Below are positions 22,659-34,400 of a DNA stretch of 64,000 nucleotides, one piece after another. Position 1 is the stretch's first letter. Each line of letters begins with the position of its first letter. This stretch comes from Brachypodium distachyon (lineage: Eukaryota; Streptophyta; Magnoliopsida; Poales; Poaceae), in assembly GCF_000005505.3 (NCBI RefSeq), contig NC_016131.3, forward strand, positions 50,825,355 through 50,889,354. The letters run 5' to 3'. The position numbers were made by a program, and so were the translations under genes. The notes under the pieces are model-generated. The model was not told where the DNA came from. It ran no database searches and saw nothing but the letters and a program-made list of their open reading frames with translations.

Positions 22659-25600
22659 ATGACCGCCTCCTCTGGCGGCGACGGCGGCGGCTCATCTCCG
22701 GCGCCCCGGGCCATGAAGCGCGAGCTCGCTTTCGCTCTGCAGTCGCTCTCCGAGATTACCACCTCCCTGGGCCGCACCCGCTCCCGCTCTGGCCGCTCCC
22801 TCTCTTCCCCCGCCTCCTCCGCGCCGCCTGCCAAGAGGCGGAAGCCTAGATCACCGGACCCTCCCAACAAGGATAAGGAGGAGGACCCTGCGGATCTGCT
22901 TTCCTCCCCGCCCACGCCGCCCTTGGATGCCGAGGCGCCCAAGGCCAGCCATGACGCTGATGTCGATGGAGAGGCGTCCAAGGCCGGCAGCTACGTCGTC
23001 GACGCCGGCCTGCCCAAGGCCAACCACCGTGCGGACGACCTCATCACGGTGGATGCCGAGGCGCAGCCCAACACCAACGGCGGCGACTCCGACCTCATGG
23101 GCGCCTTCGCCCGCCCCTGCCTCGGCGCCCCTTCGACAGGGGAGGAGCATGGATCCACTCCTGCTGCAGTCCCCCCTCAACATCCAAATGGTACATCCAA
23201 TGCATCTGGAGAAGACACCGGTGTCATGACTCAATCTGCCGGATGTGATGCCGAGGCTGCGAAACAGGACGCAGGAGCCGAGCCCAATGCTGCTGCTGCG
23301 CTTGCAATGCCGGATGTGGATGAGCATGCCTGGTTGTTGGAACTGGATGCACCTCCAACTTTGCAGGAATTCACTGCTGTAATGGGTGAAAGTCCAACTC
23401 TGGATGAGCTCTTGGATGCCTGCTTGGGGTCAGGTATGTTGGACAATGCCTTTGATGATCCTCTTTTGGCCACTGAGGGTGCAAGTTCAACTCTGCAAGA
23501 ATCCACTACTGTGATTGTCCAACATCACAAGGAGGAGCTCATGGAAGCCTGTCATGGATCAAATGGATCAAGTATGCTGGATAATGTCCTGGCCGGTTCT
23601 CCTTTGGTCACCGAGGGTGCACATCCAACTTTGCAGGAACCCACTTCTGTAATTGGCCAACACCAGAGGGAAGAGCTCATGGATGCCTGTCATGGATCAA
23701 ATGGATCAAGTATACTGGATAATGTCCTGGCCGATCCTCCTTTGGTCACTGAGGGTGCACATCCAACTTTGCAGGAACCCACTACTGTATTTGGCCAACA
23801 CCAGGGGGAAGAGCTCACGGATGCCTGTCATGGATCAAATGGACCAAGTATACTGGATAATGTCCTGGCCGATCCTCCTTTGGTCACTGAGGGTGCACAT
23901 CCAACTTTGCAGGAACCCACTACTGTAATTGGCCAGCACCAGAGGGAGGAGCTCACGGCTACCTGTCATGGATCAAATAGACCCAATGTCCTGGACAATG
24001 TATTGGCTGATCCTCCTTTGGTCACTGATGGTGCCGCCACTCCCGTTTCCACTTCTGGCCTGAAGCCCAGAAGACGCTTCACAAGATCTCTACTCAAGAG
24101 CAAACCAGAAGAAGATGCCGTAACCAGTGAAGTTCAAGGTAGCGATGACAACAAGGATGCCTCAGTTGACTTGGCTCCACCATCGGAGAGGAGGTTCACA
24201 AGGTCACTGCTCAAGCCACCAGCTGATACTGCATCACCTCCATCTGTAAAGAAGATGGAGATGAAGATGTCTAAGAAGGTTGCATGCTTCACAAAGCACC
24301 CAGGCAATGTTAAAGAGTTGCTGCAGACAGGCCTGCTCGAGGGAATGCCGGTTATGTACATCATCCCAAATAGCAAGGTATGAGAGAATTAGTCATGTTT
24401 TATCTACAGTTTCTTGTCTGTCGGCAGAGTAGACATAGCTTCATTTTTGGGCTAGACGAGCCTTTGACACTGCCCCAATATTTAGCTGTGCCTCATGATT
24501 TAGCTTGGCTCAGTGATCGTCAATATTAGTTATGGGTTTTTATCTTTTAGTACACCATAGGGTACTGGATGTTTTTCTGTTAAGATAATGCATGTCTTTG
24601 CTTCTGATATGTTAAGTCATTTTCTAGCCAGCTTTGTTGGTACCCAGGCACCATTTGTTACACCTTCCAGGGACTGCCCAAATCAATTGTGTGATAACTT
24701 GTGACACCAATTGTCAGGCCTTCTCCCCTTAATTTTTCATGCCACGCTTCTTCTAGCCATATCATGTTAATATTATTTTGTTGTTTCAAAAAACGCAAAG
24801 CTTGTGGCTTGGTGCATTGGTTCATGTTAGTGTTATGAGGGGCCATGAACGAATTAGCCCCTAAATGCAGCTCTTTAAATAAACTGCCACATGTTGTGAA
24901 ATGCTATGGCAGTCACCTTTGAGCGTTTTAAGCGTGAATCATGTTATATAACAAGTGGAGAACGATGCAACTCAGTGCAATTAATATTTATGATATTTGC
25001 AACTTGCAGAAGGCTGTGGTCAAAGGAGTGATTACAGGTTGCAATATACGTTGCTTTTGTATTAAGTGTAATGGCTCTCGGGTTAGTGCTCTTGAACCTG
25101 GCTCTCAGATTAGTACTTCCTCTATCTGTTGAATGTGATGGCTCTCAGGTTACACCACTGTTTACATAATGATGTTCTCCTTTTGAATGTCACAGGCTCT
25201 CTCTACTTATTTCTTTGAACTACATGCTGGGAGCAACAAAAAGCACCCTGCAGAACACATTTATTTAGGGAACGGTAATAGTTTGCGGGATGTGCTGCGT
25301 GCCTGTTGTGGTTCTTCTTTGGAATCTCTGGAAGAAACTTTCCGGTCTTCAATTGACCCCATGGTTATAAGGAGCCGACCGAATTGCCTGAATTGTGGCG
25401 GTGAGGCTTTCATGCTTAGGTAATTCTGGAAGTGCTAATTTTCTTTGCTGCCTTTGCTTATGTTACCTATTTGCTCCAGGGCATCTTCCTTCATCAGAAA
25501 CAGAACACTTTCTGTGTCACTGTTGCCTTGATTCAAAACAACCTCAAGATCCTCCTTCCCCATCTTATTCATGTAGCAAGAGTGATTCCAGGTAAGCAGT

Positions 25601-28600
25601 TTAATCGTCATAATGTGCTAGATGTGCTCTTTTCTGCCTTACTAAGATATCTCACCATTTGTTAAATAATTTGATCAAGAGATATTACTGTACACCCATC
25701 TATCATAAGGAACTAAATTGTTTATATCTAGTCTTATGCAACTTCATAGTTTTTGCTGGATTAGTATTTTAGACTTCTGTTGAATTCTAGTTTGAACTTA
25801 AATTATTGCATTTACATATTTCATTCCCTCTTCATTTTTTGTTTTCGGGGGTGTTATAGTATGACTCCAAGTTTCAAGAGTTCTTCGGTGAAGATATCAT
25901 CAATCAAGAAGGCTGGGAGTTCTGGAAAAGTGACAACGAAGTTGGTACTTCTAAACTTTTGTTATCCCTTTTTTTTCTTGGTTAACAAGCACGTAATTGA
26001 TTGGTCACTGCTTGGTAATTTCTTCAGGGATACTGGACTACACAAATTGGTCTTTAAGGTTTTGCTTGATGGCACTGAAGTAGCTTACTATGTTGATGGG
26101 CAGGTTGGTTGGACCAAGAGTTGTTTCCTGATTTTTTTTATTCAGACATTGTGCTTGCTTGGTTGATAACTTGCACCTGTGTTATGCAGAGAAAAGTCGA
26201 TGGCTATATCAAGGATCAAAGGATCTACTGTAACCACTGCTCGAGAGTGGTGCGACTCTTTTCCATTAAAGTTATTTTTTAATGAATATATATATATATC
26301 TATAATATTCTTTTTGACCTTTTTATGTGTAATATCCAGGTTAGCCCCTCAGCATTTGAGGCTCATGCGGGTGAGGGTTCAAGACGCAAACCGTAAGTCT
26401 GTTATGTGGTATCCTGTTTTAGCTTATGTCAACCTTGTTCGGTTTTCCCTTAAATACATGCATTGCTGTCAGGTATGACAACATATTCACATCGAATGGG
26501 GTATCACTGCATGAGTTGTCGATGAAAATATCAAAAGATATGGAATTGTCGGAACGTGAAACTGATGATCTGTGCAGAGAATGTGGTCTAGGGGGGGATA
26601 TTTTCCCTTGCAAAATGTGTCCAAGGTCATTTCACCCAGGTAGAGTCTCCCATCCTTCTGAACTGTAAATAATGCTTGAAGAGTGTCATCTTTTAGTTAT
26701 TTACTTGTGAATCGTCATCTCTCTCTGTTCACACAATCGTTCTAATATGGACCTGCTTATTTCCAATTTGCAGCTTGTGTTAGGCTCTCTGAATTCCCGT
26801 CAGAGTGGTTTTGTGATAATTGCAGCAACCTTGTTCAAAAGGAAAAAGCTTTAGCGGCAAATAAAAATGCTAAGGCTGCTGGGAGGCAGGCTGGAGTTGA
26901 CTCCATTGAACAGATAATGAAGAGAGCTATAAGAATTGTCCCAATTTGTGATGACCTTGGAGGGTGTGCCCTGTGCAAGTGAGTACTGACTATCTTGGTT
27001 CTTTTCCCTCTTAATATGTTTGCTCTATTGTCATAATAAACTATACTTGAACCAGATCAGAGAATTGTATATGGTAAAGGTTTAAGAGCTTAGACTTTAG
27101 TCATAGGATCCCAAGGTGTTTTGGCACTTTCTCAGTTTGATCTATGGCAAGTAATATTTTATCAAACGCTATATTTTATTGTCTCTGCTAGGAATGGTGG
27201 AAACAGCATGTGGACAATTTACCTGTGGTCTAGAAAATTTGTAGACAGTTTTTTGTAGTGGCATAGGCATAATTAGTACAAAAGCTAGTCTATACCCATA
27301 CGAAAAGAGCACGGGCAATCTATTAGGTGACCAGAAGAGTGTTCTTCAAGGCGGTTTAGACTTTAGACTGTTTGGAAGACGAAAAGAGCACGGGCAATCT
27401 ATTAGGTGACCCGAAGAGTGTTCTTCAAGGCGGTTTAGACTTTAGACGTTTTGGAAGGTATTTGAAATGACACCTGTCCATATTCATGAGAACAACTGCT
27501 GTAGAATCTAACCTCACGTTTGAATCGACAAACCAACTCCATGTGAATACTATGATTTCTTGAGACATAATTCGAGGTCTAAATCAGCAAATCGACACCT
27601 TAAAGGAACTATTGTAAGGAGAGAGCTCAAAAGCAAAGGTCCTTGTTATTTGGAGACTTATTATGAATAAAGATGACTTTTTAGTATGTTTCTTGCTATT
27701 TGGAAGGCTCCCTCCCAATTTGCTACAATGGAATCTTGTAATAATCATCTTCTTTGTGCAGGAAAAAGGATTTTAACAATGCAGTATTTGACGAGCGCAC
27801 GGTGATACTCTGTGATCAAGTATGCCTTCTATCAAATGCCATCTTGATAGTTTCTGCATATGATCCTGTTATTAAGACATGTTTTTTCTTTATGTTGCTG
27901 GATATAATTTTTGTCTGAACAAAAAAAGTAAATTAGCGTGATATTTCTTACTGTCGCTGCATATAAAATATACTTATGCTTGGTTAACTTGTTTTTTCTG
28001 TGCTGTTCAGTGTGAGAAAGAGTACCATGTAGGATGTTTGAGGACTCAATGGCAGGTAGACCTGAAGGTCAGCACATATGAACTTTATTTGTTCAATTCC
28101 ATATCACCCTTAATCTTAGCATTTAATTTAAGTTTGATGTGCAATATTCACTGAAAATTAGCAATGCTTATGTCTAGGGTGAAAGCTAACAGAGTAGCTT
28201 GTTTTCTTTTCTGCAGGAATTACCAGACGGGGAGTGGTTTTGTTGCAGTAGTTGCTCCGAGATACGCTCCTGCTTGGACAAGATGATTTCTGATGGAGCC
28301 CAGCCTTTGTCAGGGTCAGATCTTGAGATCATAAGAAAGAAACATGAGTCGAGAGGTCTAAGCATGGACACTGATATAGATATCAGATGGCAATTACTTG
28401 CTGGTAGAAGTGCCACTGAAGATGGCAGCTTACTGCTTTCCTCTGCTGTCCCAATTATTCATGTACGTGCTGCATTATTTGATATTGAATATAATCTCTT
28501 TTATATGCACTGTCAAGTTTTTTCTTCTATTCTCTTTTGCATCTGATACTCCGGACAGCTAATGGCATTTTGTTTTGACGTTTGATTTTATACTGATTGT

Positions 28601-29593
28601 GGCACTTCTCCTAGCACACTTTTGTTGATGTTTAATGCTGATTGCTGCACTTCTGTGGTTATTCTTTCTTTGCAGCAATCTTTTGATCCAATCATTGAAG
28701 CTAATACCGGTAGGGATCTAATTCCTGAGATGGTTAATGGGTAAGATAAGATAACTTTTCTTACGTATTTTTTCCAATACTATGCTTTGTGAGTATGTAG
28801 CTGTGTCACCATGTGTATGAAATGTCTCGTTTCTTCCTTTGATCTTCCAGAAGGAGACCTAAGGAAGGAATGCCCGGCCAAGATTACAGTGGAATGTACT
28901 GTGCAGTCATAACTCTAGGGTAAGAATTGTCTATGAAACCTAAAATTGGACCGAACGTTTGTATCCGGTGTTGTTGAATCCTATTTGCATTTTGCAGTTC
29001 TACTGTTGTGTCGGCAGCACTTTTGCGCATCATGGGAGGTGACGTGGCTGAACTGCCACTGGTTGCTACAAGTATGGATCTTCAAGGACTGGTGAGTATA
29101 AAATTGCTGCTTAGCATTATATGCCTCATTATCACTCATGCTGGCAATGAAGGAATGCATTTTTGTAGTACATTAGTAAAGAGTTATCCTTCTTATTACG
29201 TTCCTATCTAGGTGAAGTATAAAGCATCGACCTATATCTTTTTTTCTTTTCTTACGGATAATTTGCTGCAAACAGGGCTATTTCCAAGTTTTGTTTTCAT
29301 GCATGGAAAGGATGCTCATCTCACTGAAGATCAAGCACTTCATGCTTCCAGCCGCCCAGGAAGCTGAAGCAATCTGGATGAAGAAGTTTGGTTTCTCTAG
29401 AATTCCTCAGGAACAGGTTTGCTACAATCCTGAGTTTTTTGTTTATTGTCTGGTTGTGTTGTTTGAGAGATTTAAATCTAATCAAACTGACTGCTCGCAG
29501 TTGGAAGCTTATCTTAATGGGGCACACCTGACTGTATTCCATGGAACGTCGAACCTGTACAAGGCGGTGCCTTCGCCATCTCCCGGAGATTGA
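22659..29593 (+). CDS. PHD-finger / GNAT acetyltransferase-like chromatin protein (IDM1 type)
   Basis: Eighteen exons give 1190 residues: 22659-24377, 25010-25081, 25196-25400, 25480-25591, 25860-25940, 26028-26103, 26190-26249, 26340-26392, 26473-26639, 26774-26978, 27762-27819, 28011-28067, 28217-28462, 28676-28740, 28851-28919, 28998-29091, 29276-29416, 29501-29593. Frame is kept throughout. Exon 1 encodes a basic nuclear-type start, an acidic 46-residue tandem repeat, and two RRFTRSLLK motifs. Then comes the plant-specific block with GYIKDQRIYCNHCS, VSPSAFEAHAG and SNGVSLHELS. PHD finger 1 (about 826-868) is DDLCRECGLGGDIFPCKMCP through WFCDNC. PHD finger 2 (about 922-975) runs from CALCKKKDF to EWFCCSSC. 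The C-terminal GNAT-like region has MYCAVITLGSTVVSAALLRI and GYFQVLFSCMERMLI. This matches the IDM1 family of histone-binding acetyltransferases that counter DNA methylation; activity here is inferred. Confidence 0.92.
23415..24035 (+). repeat. 138-bp (46-residue) in-frame tandem repeat in exon 1 of the PHD gene
   Basis: Units begin at 23553, 23691, 23829 and 23967 (the catggatcaaat landmark), exactly 138 bp apart, with a more diverged unit before them. Each encodes CHGSNGSSILDNVLADPPLV followed by TEGAHPTLQEPTTVIGQHQ and EELMDA. The middle copies are nearly identical, so the array expanded recently and copy number probably varies between accessions. Confidence 0.95.
27300..27457. repeat. 79-bp tandem duplication in an intron of the PHD gene
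   Basis: Two adjacent copies (27300-27378 and 27379-27457) start acgaaaagagcacgggcaat and end at tttggaag, with about three differences. They lie within the longest intron (26979-27761). Confidence 0.92.
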
Positions 29594-30288
29594 AGCGTTT
29601 TGTTCAACAGATATGGTGATCAGACATTTGGAGGCTCTGCTGGTAACTGTACATAAGATGAAGCATGGCAAAAGGATGATGATATACTTCAAGGGGAACA
29701 TAAAAGATAGTGATGGAAGTAAAGTAACCGAGGTCTGCGTGATGTCTGAGATAGATGTGGAGATGCTGGAAGCCATGTGCTGCCATTTTCTTTCTTTTTT
29801 CAGCTGAGTGGCAAATGTAGGCCATCTCAGAAACTGCAGATTTTGATGATGCGAGACTGGTCTCTCCTGATGTTGTCGGTTCCGTGACAGAAGTTTTGAT
29901 CTGTTTGTTGGGGTACCTTCCATAGTGTTTGTCTCAGAATTTTGTAAGGAGTGGTGATAAAGTGTTTTATTTATGTCCGGATGGGTACATGCAACTTTAT
30001 CTGCTTCTTATGATTTCCCTTTGCATGGAACTTTGCTGCTTTAGATGAGGTCGTTCTTCACCCCCCAACGCCTCCTTTTGTTTCGAATGAATGTACCCAC
30101 CTCCTAGAAATGACAAGTAGGAAGGAGTTGGTCGGAGCAGAAATCTCAATTTCTACATCTTTAGTGATCGAATTACGCAAAGCCATGGCATGACATGGCA
30201 TTTCTCAGTCGTGCCAATTAAGCTTGTGGACAGACACGAATCATCAAGTACAGTGGCATTACAATGATGGATGGGACGGAGTAGTTAA
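29594..30288. other. Convergent 3' flanks
   Basis: This is the 3' UTR and flank of the PHD gene meeting the 3' flank of the methyltransferase gene on the other strand. The open frames are shadows. No other feature was seen. Confidence 0.5.
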
Positions 30289-31265
30289 TTAGATGGATTC
30301 TTCTTGTGGTTGTGGTTTGGGTTTCTTGACGAGGATGAAAATGGCGACGCGATTGGTGCGGAAATCAGGGTGCCACTGCTCTTGCTGGATGCTGCCAATG
30401 TCGAAGTCCTCCATGGCCGCCTCCAAGAAGCACTCCAGCACCACGTCTAGCAAAACCAAATCCATTCCATTCCATTAGATCAGAATCAGAGAGCTGGAGC
30501 ACAAGTTTTAGGGAGAGGATGAGTACCGTTGCGGAGTTCTCCGGCGAGCAGTATGGTGGTGCGGTCGCCGGCGAGGCCGTTGAGCGTGGCCACGAGCGGG
30601 TCCACCGCCTCCTCGCTGTAGACCACGTCGGAGCCCAGGATGAAGTCGAAATCATGGCTGCCGTCGTCGTCCAAGACAGGATCCTCGTCGCCCCACACGA
30701 GCTCGGCGGCCTGCGCAGAGCCGCCGCCCCAGCAGCTCGACGAATCGAGGTTCTGCTCGATGTTCTTGGCGAGCAGCCTGAGCCGGTCATGGAGGTCGGT
30801 GGCGACGACGCGCGCGCCGAGCAGCGCCGCCACGATCCCGACGAGGCCGCAGCCGGCGCCGAGCTCCAGGGCGCGGCCGCCGCGGAGCCCCTTGAGGGCC
30901 CCGGTGTCGGCGGCGGCGTGCTCGAGGAACTTGGCGAGCACGACGGCGCTGTCCCAGACGACGGCGCCCGTGACGCCCGACGCGGCCATGAAGGAGGACG
31001 GCGACTGGAGGAGCGTCACGCGGCGGCCGCAGGCGTCGAGGGCGAAGGCGGCCGCGCCGTGGCGGACGAAGGCGTTGGGCCGGTGAGACGCCGGCTGGCC
31101 CAGCGACCACAGGAGCATCGTCTCCCCCGACGCGGTCTCGACCGGCCGGGCTGGGCCGGCGTACGCGCCCAGCACCGTCGTCGTCTCCTCTGCTGCTGCT
31201 GGATCCATCTCCTTGCTTCCTTCCTGGGGCGGCGGCGGCGGCCGGGGAGGGGAACTCGACTTCAT
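30289..31265 (-). CDS. METTL21/FAM86-type protein-lysine methyltransferase-like protein
   Basis: Two exons (30527-31265 and 30289-30446) join as CGC-AAC-G/AC-GTG and give 298 residues from the ATG at 31265, or 279 from the ATG at 31208 (MDPAAAEE). The fold is a class I SAM-dependent methyltransferase. Motif I is ALELGAGCGLVGIVAALLGA, followed by VVATDLHDRLRLLAKNIEQN, and the acidic post-motif is DFDFILGSDVVYSEE. The preceding GAVVWDSAVVLAKFLEH is typical of methyltransferase family 16, which methylates lysines of translation factors and chaperones; the target here is unknown. The catalytic region is complete and the second exon supplies the end of the domain (WHPDFRTNRVAIFILVKK). The gene shares a 230-bp promoter with the divergent kinesin gene. 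Confidence 0.88.
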
Positions 31266-31495
31266 TTGTTGGGCTGGGCCAAGATGGGCCAGGCCGGGGC
31301 TAAGCGGCCCGACTAGCCCAGAATGCCGAATCTGAACACGCTCCTCCTTTCTCTGCTCCTATAATTTCGAATCTCTCGCAACGGCCGTTAGAGAGCTGGA
31401 GCACAAGTTTTAGGCGGCGCTTCTCGCAACGGCCGAAAATTCCCCATCAATTCAATCCAATTCCATTCGATCCGGTTGTAGATCATCGTTGGGTG
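31266..31495. promoter_or_regulatory. Bidirectional promoter between methyltransferase and kinesin-like genes
   Basis: Only 230 bp separate the two divergent ATGs (31265 minus, 31496 plus). No strong TATA box was seen, though ataatttc at 31361 is weak. The region includes a 34-bp insertion flanked by a 14-bp direct repeat (31374-31387 and 31422-31435). Confidence 0.6.
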
Positions 31496-34400
31496 ATGGA
31501 GGAGCAAGCGCCGGCGGCGGTCGTCGGAGGCAGCGGCGTCAGGGCCGAGCAAGCGGTCGTCGGAGGCGGCGGCGTCAGAGTCGTCGCGAGGATCTGCTGC
31601 CCTTGTACAACTACTGCTGCTGGTGCCTCGTCGTCGTTCAAGGTGGGCGTTGTGCGAGGCGCGCATCCTCGATCCTCCGATGCCGCCCGCGTCTCCTTCA
31701 CTCCTTCCTCCTCTTCTTCCAAAGGGTATTTCTTTCTACTAGCCTGCGATTCCCGTCAATTTCTAGTGGATATATGTACGATTTTGACTTTGATCCGGCC
31801 TGCACAAGAGCTGACGGCAACACGCGCAAGGACGACCACAGGCTGGACTGGTGCTACCTCAAGGAGGAACCCAATCAGCACGTCTTCCTCAACGAGGTCA
31901 GCCCGCTCATCCAACGTCTTCTTCAGACCACCAGCAGCACCAACGCCTGCGTCGTCGCCTGTGGCGCCGCCACTGCCAAAGATCACCTCTTCACGGTACG
32001 TAATACACAATACTCCATCCATCACCTGTTAAAATGAGTGAATTTGCATTTCATGGATTGATCATGGACCAACTGATCTCGAATGCCCTGCCTACGTACT
32101 TTCAGGGGTCACAGGACCAGCCAGGCGTAGTCACCATGGCAATCAACCAAATCCTTGAATTCACCCAACAAATTGGCGGCTCTATCACAGTCTCAGCCTA
32201 TCAGGTGCTCCAGGATGCCCGCATCTTTGATCTCTTGGACCCCAAGGACCAAGAGGTCCACATACTAGAAGATGCCGACGGAAGGACTCATCTCAAGGGC
32301 CTCTCCAAGGTACAATTGATTCATATTCTCTCTAACTTAACTTCACTCTAAAAATGTTGACTTACAATAAGCTTTACATGGATGCTTGCCTGAGTACTAA
32401 TTCTTTTACATTCGGCAATTTAACCACGTGTTATACAATATGAACTGATTCTAAGGGATTATTTTTTAATTGCAGGTTGATGTGAAGTCAGTGGAAGAAT
32501 TTACACAACTGAGTTGTTTCGATTGCAGCAATCAGAAGAAGCATCCTACTAATAAATCTTCTAGCCAGTTACACACTATGGGACACCAAGGCCTGATTAT
32601 TCACATTTCTAGAATGGACCAGCAAGACAGGCAACGTGTTGTTGCTAAGATGAACTTCCTCAACTTGGCAGGTTTGCTTTTATCATGCGCACAACGCAAG
32701 TTCTGCCAGCCTAGTTGAGATGGTATATGACATTATCTTTTTTTTTTTTTGGTTTTTACATTATGCTTTCCTTAGGCTACGTAGATCCCAAGCAGAAGAA
32801 TAATGGTGAAGGGGCTGCTCTACAAAACAGTAACAAGTCCATATATGCCTTGATGAATGTTGTGCAAGCACTGAATAGCAACCAGAGTTTTGTACCGTAT
32901 AGGCAGAGCAAAGTTACTCGTCTTCTGCAAGATTCTTTATGCAAGACAAGTGGAGCTGTGTTGATAACCTGCTTGGTAAACTACTTGACAGCTTTATCTC
33001 ATATGACTTTATTTTGTTACAGGATGGACAAAAAAATAGTTTTTTAATAGTATACATCTCAAAGGTCCATTTTGTTAAGAAATGCGAGCTCTATCTATTT
33101 CTTACATCTCCTTGAAGCTAACATCAGTTAGATAGATATTTCAGAAATGGGATACAATGCTTCTATTTTTTTAGTTATTAACCTTGCATATATCAAGGTG
33201 ATGTGTTCATGTTCGTAAAATAATAAAGTTTGTAACAATAACTTGTACCCGTATCTTCTCATTCAATAGACGCATTCTTCAAATACTGCAATATATGTTC
33301 CAATACTTTTAGTGGTAAGACAGGTGCTCAAACCATAATTTGGTTCTGACCAATTATTAGTTGCTAGTACCATAGCTTACCTGTTAATTTAATACATAGC
33401 AGCTATAGCAATCTCATCTCAATCTGTTTTTGTCTCTTTATGCATGATGAAGGATGACATTTGCTGCCAAGATACAGTCTCAACTCTTAGGCTGGCCTCC
33501 CGTTCGAGCCAAGCAGTCAATGGACAATTCCGCTTATCCACGAGTGCTAGAAGTTCTTCAAAGACAAATGCTAGTTTGTCTACAAATTCCAAAAACTCCT
33601 CCATTCCGTTCCTTGCGTCTATCCACAAACCGAATTCTGCAGTAGAGGAGCATCATCGACCCCGGTTTAACAAGAGCGCATGTCGAACTCCTGCTTCCAA
33701 GAAAAGGTTGTATTCTAATCTGGCTGGTAATTTATTTGAGCTTTCACATTTTACTGAAATTTTTACAAATAATGGTTGTTTTAATTTCATAAAAGGTCAC
33801 AGCCGATCATCCATTCAACAAAAAAATCAGGAAGCTCACTCTCTGCTTCTATGAAAATGAAGCAAAATGATGCTAAGCCTAAAATGAGTGCAAGGTACAA
33901 CACTATTCACTAACTCCAGAAAATTTCTTATTCACTACTCCTAAAATGATGCTAAGCCTAAAAATATGAGTATTATTTTCTGTGCAAAGACTTAATTTTG
34001 TTTTTGTTATACAGAACCTTGCTATGTCCAAGTACCAGTTCATCAAAGGTAAATAACTAAACATATTAATAAATCATTTGTTGCATTATTGCAGACAAGT
34101 ACTCCCTCCGGAGTAATATGCATGTGTTTAAGTTACTATTCCAATGTGTCTTCACACTTTAACTAACTAATTCTAATCTATGAATTTTGTAGGAAGATGC
34201 ATTAGTTGTTGATCCAACTGCAGTAAAGGAAGCCGAGGTTAGTATAATTAGTGGATGCAGTTGTGTGTGGTTTGTTTTCACTAAATTTATTTAGTTTTCC
34301 ACTGCATCGTTCCACAGGAGGCACAATCATCACAAGGCATCGAAGTCCACGTTCCATCAAGAGATGAGGTACTTTGGTTTCTTCTTGGAAGTATCACAAA

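Noticed and set aside
22388..22981. Minus-strand open frame over the start of the PHD gene
   Set aside because: Low-complexity Arg/Glu/Gly sequence produced by the GC-rich first exon; no start context.
30519..31316. Plus-strand open frame opposite the methyltransferase gene
   Set aside because: It is a GC-rich shadow. The minus strand carries the complete SAM-binding motifs.
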